64,000 nt of DNA. Source: Aquabacterium sp. J223 (GTDB lineage Bacteria; Pseudomonadota; Gammaproteobacteria; Burkholderiales; Burkholderiaceae_C). The position numbers and the translations under genes were made by a program. The stretch covers positions 558,001 through 622,000 of the forward strand of contig NZ_CP088297.1 of NCBI RefSeq assembly GCF_024666615.1, read 5' to 3'. Below the pieces are notes generated by a model. The model was given only the letters and a program-made list of their open reading frames with translations. It was not told the DNA's origin and did not search any database. This document shows positions 32,848 to 42,496 of this stretch, in pieces. Each line of letters begins with the position of its first letter. Positions within the stretch are counted from its first letter, which is position 1.

Positions 32848-33449
32848 ATGCCGGGCGGCAAGCCACCGCTGTCGATCAAGGGCCAGGCGCTGCTGTGGCT
32901 GTCCCAGCGCGAGCACAGCCGCGCCGAGCTGCGGCGCAAGCTGCTCGAGCGGGAGCGGCGGCAGGCGCGCCTGCGGGGTCCGGCGGCGGGTGGTGCCGAC
33001 GCCGATCGCGCGCCCGACGGCCCCCCATCGGGGCCGAGGCCGACGCCGAGGCTGGTGATGGGGATCCGCGTCGGGCGACACGCTGTGCCTCGCCCCATTG
33101 CATCGACCAGTTGCTCGACTGGCTGGAGCGACAGGGTTTCCTGTCCAACCAGCGCTTCGTCGACAGCCGGGTCCACCTGCGCGCCCAGCGCTACGGACAC
33201 CGGCGGGTCGAAGCGGAGCTGGCGCAGCACGGGCTGTCGCTGTCGCCGCAGCAGCGGCAGGTGCTGCAGGACAGCGAAGTGGCGCGGGCGCACGCGGCCT
33301 GGGCCCGGCGTTTCGGACAGCCGCCCGCCGACCTGTCCGCCCGGGCCAAACAGACCCGTTTCCTGCTGCAGCGCGGCTTTTCGCCGTCGGTGGCGCGGCA
33401 GGTGCTGGTGATGGCGGGCGCGCCGGTGGACGGGGAGACGGCGGCCTGA
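32848..33449 (+). CDS. recX: RecA regulator RecX, frameshifted
   Basis: About 200 residues if one base is restored. The N-terminus [20 protein letters not shown] and the later blocks [33 protein letters not shown] and [20 protein letters not shown] are classic RecX, which caps RecA filaments. The two parts are in different frames; one base is missing between about 33000 and 33100, most simply in the C6 run at 33021-33026. The link between the first and second helical repeats is about 20 residues longer than in E. coli RecX and is low-complexity. Confidence 0.85.
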
Positions 33450-33654
33450 GTCGAGGCGCAGCACCGGCGGGGGATCAGGGTTGGCCCGGTGTTAAAGTTC
33501 GCCGCCGGCTGCCGCGCCCCGAGCGGGCACGCTGCCGGCGCCGTCCGGACCCTCTGCCAGCGCCTTGCGCGCAGGGCCGCTGGTGCGGGACGGCCGGACG
33601 CCCCCGATGGCGTGTTGCCATCCGGCCAAGTCGCCCCTCGAACCAGCACCTCCC

Positions 33655-34815
<1,161 letters not shown>

Positions 34816-34844
34816 CGACAACCACCTTCACCGCACCCACGCCC

Positions 34845-34900
34845 GAGCGCCGGGCCGCCCCAAGCCGGGCGTGATCCCCACGGGGGATCGGGTGCGGTAA
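34845..34900 (+). repeat. GC-rich mini-repeat (type B) in the sucC/sucD gap
   Basis: GCGCCGGGCCGC at 34847-34858 followed by CCC matches the core of the repeats at 28084-28107 and 30811-30834. Downstream an ATCCCC-n-CGGGG block resembles the corresponding part of the 28.1-kb copy. The palindrome GATCCCCACGGGGGATC within it can fold into a hairpin in the sucCD mRNA. Confidence 0.5.
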
Positions 34901-34920
34901 CCCGCACACGAGGGGCACCA

Positions 34921-35813
34921 ATGTCCATCTACATCGACAAGAACACGAAGGTCATCACCCAGGGCATCACCGGCAAGACCGGTCAGTTCCACACCCTGGG
35001 CTGCCAGGCCTATGCCAACGGCAAGGCCGCCTTCGTCGCCGGCGTGAACCCGAAGAAGGCCGGCGAGCGCTTCTCCGACATCCCCATCTACGCCAGCGTC
35101 AAGGAAGCGAAGTCGCAGACCGGCGCGACGGTCAGCGTCATCTACGTGCCGCCGGCGGGCGCCGCCGCCGCGATCTGGGAGGCGGTGGAAGCCGACCTCG
35201 ACCTGGCGATCTGCATCACCGAGGGCATCCCCGTGCGGGACATGCTCGAGGTGCGCAACAAGATGAAGGCCAAGGAAGCCGCCGGCGGCAAGAAGACGCT
35301 GCTGCTGGGCCCCAACTGCCCTGGCCTGATCACCCCCGACGAGATCAAGATCGGCATCATGCCCGGCCACATCCACCGCAAGGGCCGCATCGGCGTCGTC
35401 TCGCGGTCCGGCACGCTGACCTATGAAGCGGTGGCGCAGTTGACCGAGATCGGCCTCGGTCAGTCCAGCGCGGTGGGCATCGGCGGCGACCCGATCAACG
35501 GCCTGAAGCACATCGACGTGATGCAGGCCTTCAACGACGACCCGGACACCGACGCGGTGATCATGATCGGCGAGATCGGCGGCCCGGACGAGGCCGAGGC
35601 CGCACGCTGGTGCAAGGCCAACATGAAGAAGCCGGTCGTCGGTTTCATCGCCGGTGTCACCGCCCCCCCGGCAAGCGCATGGGCCATGCCGGCGCCCTCA
35701 TCTCCGGCGGGGCGGACACCGCAGACGCCAAGCTGGCGGTGATGGAGGAGTGCGGTTTCAAGGTGACCCGCAACCCCTCCGAGATGGGCAAGCTGCTCAA
35801 GGCGCTCATCTAG
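34921..35813 (+). CDS. sucD: Succinyl-CoA synthetase alpha subunit, frameshifted
   Basis: About 297 residues after correction. CoA-binding N-terminal domain ([20 protein letters not shown]), [20 protein letters not shown], and the C-terminal ligase domain. The frame is lost at the C7 run 35663-35669 (or the following GG): adding one base gives [20 protein letters not shown], which contains the phosphohistidine (GHAGA) essential for catalysis. Because sucD is a core gene and the rest is perfect, a sequencing error is far more likely than a real loss. Confidence 0.93.
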
Positions 35814-35865
35814 CGCCTGCGGCCGCCCGCCCCCGGTGCACCGAGGGCTCGCGGCGGCCGCCATC

Positions 35866-35890
35866 GCAGGCCGCCCGTCGGGCGGCCTGC
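35866..35890 (+). terminator. Strong hairpin after sucD
   Basis: GCAGGCCGCCC-GTC-GGGCGGCCTGC is a perfect 11-base stem with a three-base loop, 53 bp after the sucD stop. There is no T-run, so it is either a Rho-assisted/processing hairpin or a mRNA-stabilising element at the end of sucCD. Confidence 0.45.
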
Positions 35891-36000
35891 CTGCTCGTGG
35901 CGCCGTCGAGCCCACGTAATTCCACGCACCTGCCATCCGGCCGGCGCTTCTAAACTCGCGGGCTGACCGGGCCCCTCGAGACAGACCAGAGAGCACACGA

Positions 36001-36734
36001 TGGAACAGTTCATGACCGGCCACTTCTGGCTCGCCGTCGGCCAGATCATCATGATCGACATCCTGCTGGGCGGCGACAACGCGGTGGTCATCGCGCTGGC
36101 CTGCCGCAAGCTGCCGCCCAAGCAGCGCACCCAGGGCATCCTCTGGGGCACCGCCGGCGCCATCGGCCTGCGCGTGGTGCTGATCTTCTTCGCGCTGACG
36201 CTGCTGGCCATTCCCTACCTGAAGCTGGTGGGCGCGGCGCTGCTGCTGTGGATCGGCGTCAAGCTGCTGGTGCCGGAGCACGAGGGCGAGCACGAGATCG
36301 AGGCCTCCGACCGGTTGTGGTCGGCGGTGAAGACGGTGATCGTCGCCGACTTCGTGATGAGCCTGGACAACGTGATCGCGATCGCCGGCGCCGCGCAGAA
36401 CGCCGGCGAGGAGCACCAGATGGCGCTGGTCATCTTCGGTCTGGTGGTCAGCATTCCGATCATCGTCTGGGGCAGCCAGCTGGTGATCAAGCTGATGGAC
36501 CGCTTCCCCATCATCATCACGCTGGGCGGCATGCTGCTGGGCTGGATCGGCGGCACCATGGCCGTCAGCGACCCCGCGATCGTCAACAGCCTGCCCGCCG
36601 GCGCCAGCCCGGGCGAGCCGGCCGCCTGGCTGCGTTACGCCGCCGGCATCGGCGGTGCCCTGCTGGTGCTGGCCATCGGCAAGGCGCTGGTCCTGCGCCG
36701 CGGCAAGAGCCCGACCGCCTCGCACGCGTCCTGA
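36001..36734 (+). CDS. TerC/YjbE-family membrane protein
   Basis: 244 residues, about seven membrane helices. The two acidic repeat motifs DILLGGDNAVVIALA and MSLDNVIAIAG are the metal-binding hallmarks of the TerC family, members of which export Mn2+ or supply metals to exported enzymes. A polar loop rich in acidic and His residues (EHEGEHEIE) sits between the repeats. No Mn-sensing riboswitch (yybP-ykoY) was recognised upstream. It follows sucD in this bacterial group. Confidence 0.88.
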
Positions 36735-36769
36735 TCGCCGGCCGGACGCCGCGGTGCTACAACCGCGGC

Positions 36770-37678
36770 GTGGCGAACCTGCTCCAACGATTTTTGGGCC
36801 GGCTTGGCGCCGGTTCGACGCGGCCGGGGGGAGTGAGCCCTGACGGCGGCTTCGGCCGGATCGCCCATTACCGGCTGGACCTGCTCGTCGCCCGCGGGCC
36901 GATGAGCGAGCTCTACGCCGCCACCGACCTGCGCGACGGACAACGCCGCGCCCTCAAGCGCCTGTGCCTGGACGGCGTCGGCGCCGGCGACGAGGGCGCG
37001 CACCAGCGCTTCGTGCAGGAGGCGCAGACGGCGTCTCGGCTCCACCACCCGCACATCGTCCAGCTCATCGAGGCCGGGCAGTGGGAAGGCCAGGCCTTCC
37101 TGGTGATGGAGTTCCTCAGTGGACGCGACCTGACCACCTACGTTCGCCCGGCGCGGCTGCTGCCGGAACCGGTGGCGCTGCAGGTGGCCGGGGCGCTGGC
37201 ACTGGCGCTGGATCACGCGCACCGGCAGGGGGTGGTGCACCGCGACGTGAAACCGGCCAACGTGCTGCTGGACCTGCCGCGCCGGCAGGTGAAGCTCACC
37301 GACTTCGGCATCGCGAGGTCGGTCGACGCGGAGGGCACGCGCAGCGGCCTGGTGCTGGGCACCCCGACCTACATGGCGCCGGAGCAGCTGGCCGGCGCGC
37401 CCGCCGGCGCCGCCGGCGACTTCTACGCCCTCGGCGCCGTGCTCTTCGAGCTGCTCACCGGCCGGCCGCCCCACGTGGCCGACACCCTTGGCGAGCTGCT
37501 GCGCAGCATCGCGGCGCACCCGGCGCCGTCGCTGCGGTCGCTGCGGCCCGAACTGCCGCATGCGCTGGATGACATGACCGCCGCGCTCCTGGAACGCGAC
37601 CCGCGGCGGCGGCTGGCCGACGGACCAGTGGTGGCCGCCCGGCTGGCCGAGATCGAGGCCGACTGGCCGCAGGCATGA
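36770..37678 (+). CDS. Serine/threonine protein kinase (Hanks type)
   Basis: 302 residues, soluble, no membrane helix. Catalytic Lys in RRALKRLCLDG, catalytic loop HRDVKPANVLLDL (about residue 158), DFG in LTDFGIARS, and activation/APE motif GTPTYMAPEQLAG. It lacks the extracellular sensor of PknB-type kinases. Start GTG 36770 is uncertain; GTG 36833 is an alternative. It is followed by a PP2C phosphatase and an FHA protein, so it probably phosphorylates targets read by the FHA domain. Confidence 0.88.
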   Translation: MANLLQRFLGRLGAGSTRPGGVSPDGGFGRIAHYRLDLLVARGPMSELYAATDLRDGQRRALKRLCLDGVGAGDEGAHQRFVQEAQTASRLHHPHIVQLIEAGQWEGQAFLVMEFLSGRDLTTYVRPARLLPEPVALQVAGALALALDHAHRQGVVHRDVKPANVLLDLPRRQVKLTDFGIARSVDAEGTRSGLVLGTPTYMAPEQLAGAPAGAAGDFYALGAVLFELLTGRPPHVADTLGELLRSIAAHPAPSLRSLRPELPHALDDMTAALLERDPRRRLADGPVVAARLAEIEADWPQA

Positions 37679-37838
37679 GCCCTGGCCGCCACCCCTCCGG
37701 ATCGCGACGCGGACGGTCCGGCCGGCGCGTTCACCGCCCGGCGATGTGCACAACCGCCGGCTCGCGGGTGCGTCTGCGCCAGGCGTCCGCCACCATCCAC
37801 GGCACAATTGCCGCCGATCCTGAAGCGGCCGGCGTGTC

Positions 37839-38624
37839 ATGAGCTACGAATTCTTCAGCCTCGTCGACACCGGCCTGGCCCGCAGCAACAACGAGGATTC
37901 GGTGGCCGTGGACGAGGCCAGCGCCCTGGCGGTGCTGGCCGACGGGATGGGCGGCTACAACGCCGGCGAGGTGGCGAGCGGCATGCTCACCTCGTTCATC
38001 AAGGCCGAACTGGGCCGCTGGCTGGAGCAGGCGGGCGCCGCCGCCAGCGACGCCGACGTGCGCCGCGCGATGGACATCTGCGTGGACAACGCCAACCGTG
38101 CCATCTTCAACGCGGCCAACAGCAATCCGCAGTACGCCGGCATGGGCACCACGCTGGTGATGGCCGTGTTCCGCGAGAGCCGGCTGCTGCTCGGCCATGT
38201 GGGCGATTCGCGGGGCTACCGCTTCCGGCAGGGGGCGCCTGGTGCAGCTCACGCGCGACCACTCGCTGCTGCAGGAGCAGATCGACGCCGGCCTCATCAC
38301 GCCCGAGCAGGCCGCCTTCTCCGCCAACAAGAACCTGGTGACCCGCGCCGTCGGGGTCGAGGACACCGTGCTGCTGGAGACGCACGGCCACGAGGTGCAG
38401 GCGGGCGACATCTGCCTGCTGTGTTCCGACGGACTGTCCGACATGCTGGACGCCAGCACCATCGCCCACGTGCTCCAGTCGCAGGACACGCTGCCCGGCA
38501 TGGGCCAGGCGCTGATCGACGCGGCCAATGAGGCGGGGGGAAGGATAATATTGCGGTGGTCCTGATCCGTGCCGGCGGGCCGGCACCGGGCGCGTCCAAG
38601 TCCTGGTGGCGATTCGGCCGTTGA
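37839..38624 (+). CDS. PP2C-type Ser/Thr phosphatase, two frameshifts
   Basis: About 261 residues after correction. Metal-binding Asp residues appear in RSNNEDSV, LADGMGGYNAG, LLCSDGLSDML and the final GGKDN. The frame shifts at the G5 run 38231-38235 (one G too many; removal gives GYRFRQGRLVQLTRDHSLL) and again at the G6 run 38535-38540 (one G missing; addition gives NEAGGKDNIAVVLIRAG and a stop at 38622-38624). As written the last metal-binding Asp would be lost. It should reverse the action of the adjacent kinase. Confidence 0.85.
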
Positions 38625-38703
38625 GACCCGGCGGCGCGGTCCGACGGACGTTCTTCACCCCCAACAGGCGCACGCAGCAGGCGCAGCGGCACGAAAGGCA
38701 AGC

Positions 38704-39357
38704 ATGGGAAAACTGGTCGTGTCCCTCGATGGTGTGGTGATCAAGGAAGTTCAGATCACCAAGGACAAGACCACCCTGGGCCGCCGCCCGTACAACGACA
38801 TCGTCATCGACAACCTGGCGGTGAGCGGCGAGCACGCAGTGCTGCAGATGGTGGGCAACGACGTCTTCATCGAAGACCTGAACAGCACCAACGGCACCTA
38901 CATCAACGGCAAGGCCGTCAAGAAGCAGCTGCTCGCGCACAACGACACGGTCGAGATCGGCAAGTACAAGATCAAGTACCAGGCCGACGAATCGAACGAG
39001 TATGAGCGCACGCTGGTGCTGCGGCCGGGCACCAACCCGCCGAACTTCGCGCACACCGCGCCGCTGCCCTCGGGCTTCGGCGCGCTGCCGTCGCTGGCGC
39101 CCGCGAGCATCAAGGTGCTCAACGGCGCCGCCGCCGGCCGCGAGGTGACGCTGACGAAGGTGGTCACCACCGTCGGGAAGCCGGGCGTGCAGGTGGCCTC
39201 CATCACCAAGCGGCCGGGCGGTTATGTCTTCGCCCACGTGGAGGGCAGCCTGCGGCCCACGGTCAACGGTGCGCCGCTGGCGGCGGAATCGGTCCCGCTG
39301 AAGGATGGCGACGTCATCGAACTGGCCGGCACGCAGATGCAGTTCATCCAACGCTGA
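38704..39357 (+). CDS. FHA-domain protein
   Basis: 217 residues. The FHA domain (about residues 20-95) has the phosphothreonine-binding residues in TTLGRRPYND, VSGEHAVLQM and NSTNGTYINGK. The C-terminal 110 residues contain a second, weaker FHA-like or SMAD-like fold (SIKVLNGAAAGREVTLTKVVTTVGKP), recognisable by the GR.VTL pattern. It is the probable reader of phosphorylation by the upstream kinase. No membrane segment. Confidence 0.88.
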   Translation: MGKLVVSLDGVVIKEVQITKDKTTLGRRPYNDIVIDNLAVSGEHAVLQMVGNDVFIEDLNSTNGTYINGKAVKKQLLAHNDTVEIGKYKIKYQADESNEYERTLVLRPGTNPPNFAHTAPLPSGFGALPSLAPASIKVLNGAAAGREVTLTKVVTTVGKPGVQVASITKRPGGYVFAHVEGSLRPTVNGAPLAAESVPLKDGDVIELAGTQMQFIQR

Positions 39358-39546
39358 CGCCCCGGCGCCCTGGGTGGCGGCGTGAGGACATCACGCCGGC
39401 CGTCGGGCGTTGAGCACGGTCGCCCGCGACCCGGCAAAAGGCCCGGTCGCCTGCCTTGTCCGATGCCCCTGCGGGGCAGAACATACGGCCACGACGGCCG
39501 CCGGCCATCGCGTCGAACCCTTCAGCCTTCGCCCCTCCTTCCGCCC

Positions 39547-40338
39547 ATGACGATCCGCGTGCTCGGCTGCTCCGGCGCCATCGCCGCCGACTGCCGCACC
39601 ACGGCCTTCCTGCTCGACGACGACGTGCTCATCGACGCCGGCAGCGGCGTGGGCGACCTCACCTTGGACGAACTGGTCCGCATCGACCACATCCTCGTCA
39701 GCCATTCGCACCTGGACCACGTGCTGGCCATCGGGCTGCTCGCCGACAGCGTGCTGCGCCGGCGCCAGGACACCGGCCGCGGCGCCATCACCGTGCACGG
39801 CCTGGCGTCCACGCTTCAGGCGCTGCGCGAGCACCTGTTCAACGGCGTCATCTGGCCCGACTTCACCCGCCTGCCCAGCGCCGAGCAGCCGGCGCTGCGG
39901 CTGACCCCGTTCACCGTGGGGGACCGGCTCGCCGTCGGTCGCCGCCACGTCGAAGTGCTGCCCGCTCGCCACACCGTGCCGGCCGTCGGCTTCGCCGTGC
40001 TGGCCGACGGAGACGGACCTGCGCCGTGGGCCTATTCCGGCGACACCGCCGACGAGCCCGCGCTGTGGCAGCGCTTGACCGACCTCGGCATCCGCGAACT
40101 CGTCATCGAGACCGCGTTCGGCAACGATGAGCAACCGCTGGCCGAGATCAGCCAGCACCTGTGTCCGCGCACCCTGGGCCGGGCGTTGGCCCAGCTGCCG
40201 GAGGGCCTGCAGGTGCACATCACCCACGTCAAGCCGGGCGAACTGGAGGCCGTCATGCGCCAGGTCCGCCGGCTGGACGCCCCGCAGACGATTCGAGCGC
40301 TGAACGCCGGTCATCGTTTCGAACTGAACGAGGCCTGA
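39547..40338 (+). CDS. Metallo-beta-lactamase-fold hydrolase, cyclic-nucleotide phosphodiesterase-like
   Basis: 263 residues. Metal motif HSHLDH (about residues 55-60), with further ligands in ARHTVPAVGF and YSGDTADEPA, and HITHVKPGE. The pattern, with an early FLLDDDVLIDAGSGVGDL, fits class II 3',5'-cyclic-nucleotide phosphodiesterase-like proteins. It ends the kinase-phosphatase-FHA cluster. Substrate cannot be assigned from sequence; a second-messenger link to type IV pili would be attractive but is inference. Confidence 0.75.
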   Translation: MTIRVLGCSGAIAADCRTTAFLLDDDVLIDAGSGVGDLTLDELVRIDHILVSHSHLDHVLAIGLLADSVLRRRQDTGRGAITVHGLASTLQALREHLFNGVIWPDFTRLPSAEQPALRLTPFTVGDRLAVGRRHVEVLPARHTVPAVGFAVLADGDGPAPWAYSGDTADEPALWQRLTDLGIRELVIETAFGNDEQPLAEISQHLCPRTLGRALAQLPEGLQVHITHVKPGELEAVMRQVRRLDAPQTIRALNAGHRFELNEA

Positions 40339-40454
40339 CAAATTGCGGCACGGGAAGGCCTTCCCGGCCGCGTCGCGTCCCCCTAACTGACCAAGCGCGT
40401 CGCAAACCGTGAAGAAACACACGGTAAGAAGTCGCAAACTTGCTCCGCGTCGGC

Positions 40455-40470
40455 TGGCACAAGCGATGCA
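40455..40470 (+). promoter_or_regulatory. Sigma54 promoter of the pilin gene
   Basis: TGGCAC-AAGCG-ATGCA: the -24 GG (40456-40457) and -12 GC (40468-40469) are separated by the required ten bases. It lies 52 bp upstream of the pilin ATG. PilA is sigma54/PilR-dependent in many Proteobacteria, which supports the assignment. Confidence 0.8.
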
Positions 40471-40521
40471 CCTGTCGGTCCGTCGGATTCACCCGCCCCA
40501 CTCACTGTCAAGGAGCAACCC

Positions 40522-40968
40522 ATGAAGCGTGTCCAGCAAGGCTTTACCCTCATCGAACTGATGATCGTCGTCGCGATCATCGGCATCCTCGCGGCGGTGG
40601 CGCTGCCGGCGTATCAGGACTACACGGTCAAGGCGAAAATCGGCAACGCTCTTTCGTCTGTCGATACGCTGAAGACGGCGGTGGCACTGTGCATTCAGGA
40701 AACCGGAAGTCGAACGGGTTGCTCCACGTCTTCCAACGGTATTCCGGCCTTTTCGGCCACCAAGGAAGTTGCCAGCGCCTCTGTCACTGATGGTGTGATT
40801 ACCGCGACGCTGGCTTCCGGCATCCATTCTCAAGTGAACGGTTCGACCATCACGTGGAGTCCGAACGTCGGCACCAGCAGCGTGACGTGGGCCATCACGA
40901 CCACCGTTAGCCATGCCGCTGCTTCGGAGTTGATCACGAAGCAAAGCGTCGCAGCCTCAGGCACCTAA
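40522..40968 (+). CDS. pilA: Type IV major pilin
   Basis: 148 residues. Leader MKRVQQG is cut before Phe by prepilin peptidase; the mature N-terminus [20 protein letters not shown] has Glu at +5. Two cysteines (residues 57 and 67) lie close together in the middle, rather than the large C-terminal disulfide loop of Pseudomonas pilins. The head is rich in Ser and Thr (last 60 residues), giving many potential O-glycosylation sites. A sigma54 promoter lies upstream and a strong terminator downstream. Base composition is clearly less GC-rich than the neighbours. Confidence 0.95.
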   Translation: MKRVQQGFTLIELMIVVAIIGILAAVALPAYQDYTVKAKIGNALSSVDTLKTAVALCIQETGSRTGCSTSSNGIPAFSATKEVASASVTDGVITATLASGIHSQVNGSTITWSPNVGTSSVTWAITTTVSHAAASELITKQSVAASGT

Positions 40969-40982
40969 CGCCTGTTGCCTAG

Positions 40983-41011
40983 AAAGGGCCAGCTCTAGAG
41001 CTGGCCCTTTT
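40983..41011 (+). terminator. Rho-independent terminator after pilA
   Basis: AAAGGGCCAGCTC-TA-GAGCTGGCCCTTT, a perfect 13-base stem with a two-base spacer, then T and C. It begins 15 bp after the pilA stop and would end the pilin mRNA. It also separates pilA from the two membrane ligase genes. Confidence 0.85.
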
Positions 41012-41030
41012 CGCTTCCTTCGTGTTGGTG

Positions 41031-42446
41031 ATGATGCGGCTTGAGGTTGGCCAGCGCGCGCTGCTTGTTTTCCTGTTCTCGATGCCCTGGGTGCTTTACC
41101 CAGCGCATCACCGCAGCCCTCACGATGTCGCGCGAATCATCGTCATGGCGATCACCCTGCTAGCGGCTTGGAGCCTGCCACGTGTCGTCCTCACGCCGCG
41201 GCGGCTCCTCCGGCTGAGTGTCGTGCCGATGGCACTGGCCGCACTGGTAAGTCTCGCCCTGCTGTCCGCAGCGGTCGCGCCGGTTCGAGAGGTCGCTTTT
41301 CGCGAACTTGCTCAGTTGGTGGGTCTGGTTTGCGTATCAGCCATGGTTGCCATGCAGACAGGTCACCAACGGGAGGAACGCCTTCTGCTGCTGGCTTGCG
41401 TGTGGGGTTCGGCCGCCTACTCTGCTCTCGTTCTCACCCTCGTCCTCAGCGGCACGGCTGCTCAAGCCGCTGGCCTGCGCGAGGACGTCTTCGTGGGCTA
41501 CGCCAACTACCGCTTTTTCAACCACGTCCAATCGATCGCCTTGCCGGTCTTGGCCATCGCCGCCACGCACGCTGCCGCTGGCGGCGCTCTGCGTCGGTGG
41601 GCCTGGTTCTCGTTGGTGAGCGGTTTTGCCTTCCTCTTCTTTCTCGGCGGCCGTGCAACGCTGTCCGGACTTGCGGTGGGATGGCTGATATGTGCCGTTT
41701 GCGCCCGAGGGTCGGCTGCGAGATTGCTGCGAAATCTTCTGCTTGCCGCGATTGCCGGGTTGGCGCTGTACCTGCTGCTTTTCGTCATAGGCCCGCTGGT
41801 GCTCGGCATGCCGGCGGATCGCATGGACGCCTCACGGACGGGAAGCGTCCATGCGCGGTTCGAGCTCTGGCGTTTGGCGTGGGGCTACATCGTCTCGTCG
41901 CCGTGGTTGGGCATCGGGCCGATGCACTATGCGCACTACGTGAATCCGGAGGCGGCGCATCCGCACAACGCCTATCTGCAGGTCGCCGCCGAATGGGGTG
42001 TACCCGTGGCCGTTCTTGCCATCGTCTTGGCTTTGACCGGCCTGCACCGCTTCATGTCCCGGCTGCGGAGCACCACGGACGAGCGGCAGGCGGTTGTTGG
42101 CGCCGGGCTGCTGCTGGCGCTGACCTCGGCCCTGGTCGACGCGTTTTTCTCAGGCAACCTCGTCATGCCCGTGTCCCAGTTGTGGTTCGCCATGGTCGTC
42201 GGCTGGGCGTTCGCCTGGTACGCGCGGCAGGCGCCCGCTTCCGACGGTACAGGGTCGACTGCGGCCGGCGAACGGTCACTGATCCAGTGGATCCTGCCGC
42301 TGCTCCTGGTGTCCAGCCAGCTCTGGTTGTGGTGGAGCATCTGGCCGGAGTGGACCGATCTGCCGGCACACCTGGACCGCGTCAAGGCCGAACTGGCAAA
42401 CAATGAGCGGTTGAACCCGCGCTTCTGGTCGCACGGCTGGTTTTAG
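41031..42446 (+). CDS. O-antigen ligase/Wzy-type membrane protein (first of two)
   Basis: 471 residues, about ten to twelve membrane helices. A Wzy_C-type region includes SSPWLGIGPMHYAHYV and the conserved HPHNAYLQVAAEWGVPVAV, the His/Asn motif of WaaL/PglL-like enzymes that move undecaprenol-linked glycans to an acceptor. Directly downstream of pilA, it may be a pilin oligosaccharyltransferase. GC is lower than in most of the window. ATG 41031 or 41034 (or GTG 41022) may be the start; no strong ribosome-binding site was seen. Confidence 0.78.
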   Translation: MMRLEVGQRALLVFLFSMPWVLYPAHHRSPHDVARIIVMAITLLAAWSLPRVVLTPRRLLRLSVVPMALAALVSLALLSAAVAPVREVAFRELAQLVGLVCVSAMVAMQTGHQREERLLLLACVWGSAAYSALVLTLVLSGTAAQAAGLREDVFVGYANYRFFNHVQSIALPVLAIAATHAAAGGALRRWAWFSLVSGFAFLFFLGGRATLSGLAVGWLICAVCARGSAARLLRNLLLAAIAGLALYLLLFVIGPLVLGMPADRMDASRTGSVHARFELWRLAWGYIVSSPWLGIGPMHYAHYVNPEAAHPHNAYLQVAAEWGVPVAVLAIVLALTGLHRFMSRLRSTTDERQAVVGAGLLLALTSALVDAFFSGNLVMPVSQLWFAMVVGWAFAWYARQAPASDGTGSTAAGERSLIQWILPLLLVSSQLWLWWSIWPEWTDLPAHLDRVKAELANNERLNPRFWSHGWF

Positions 42447-42496
42447 CTCTCGATGGGCGCGGACGCCCTGACCACTCGCGCTGATCGCCACACTCC

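Noticed and set aside
35900-36000. Manganese riboswitch (yybP-ykoY type) before the TerC-family gene
   Set aside because: The leader is short and I could not find the conserved loop sequences; nothing beyond the gene family suggests it.
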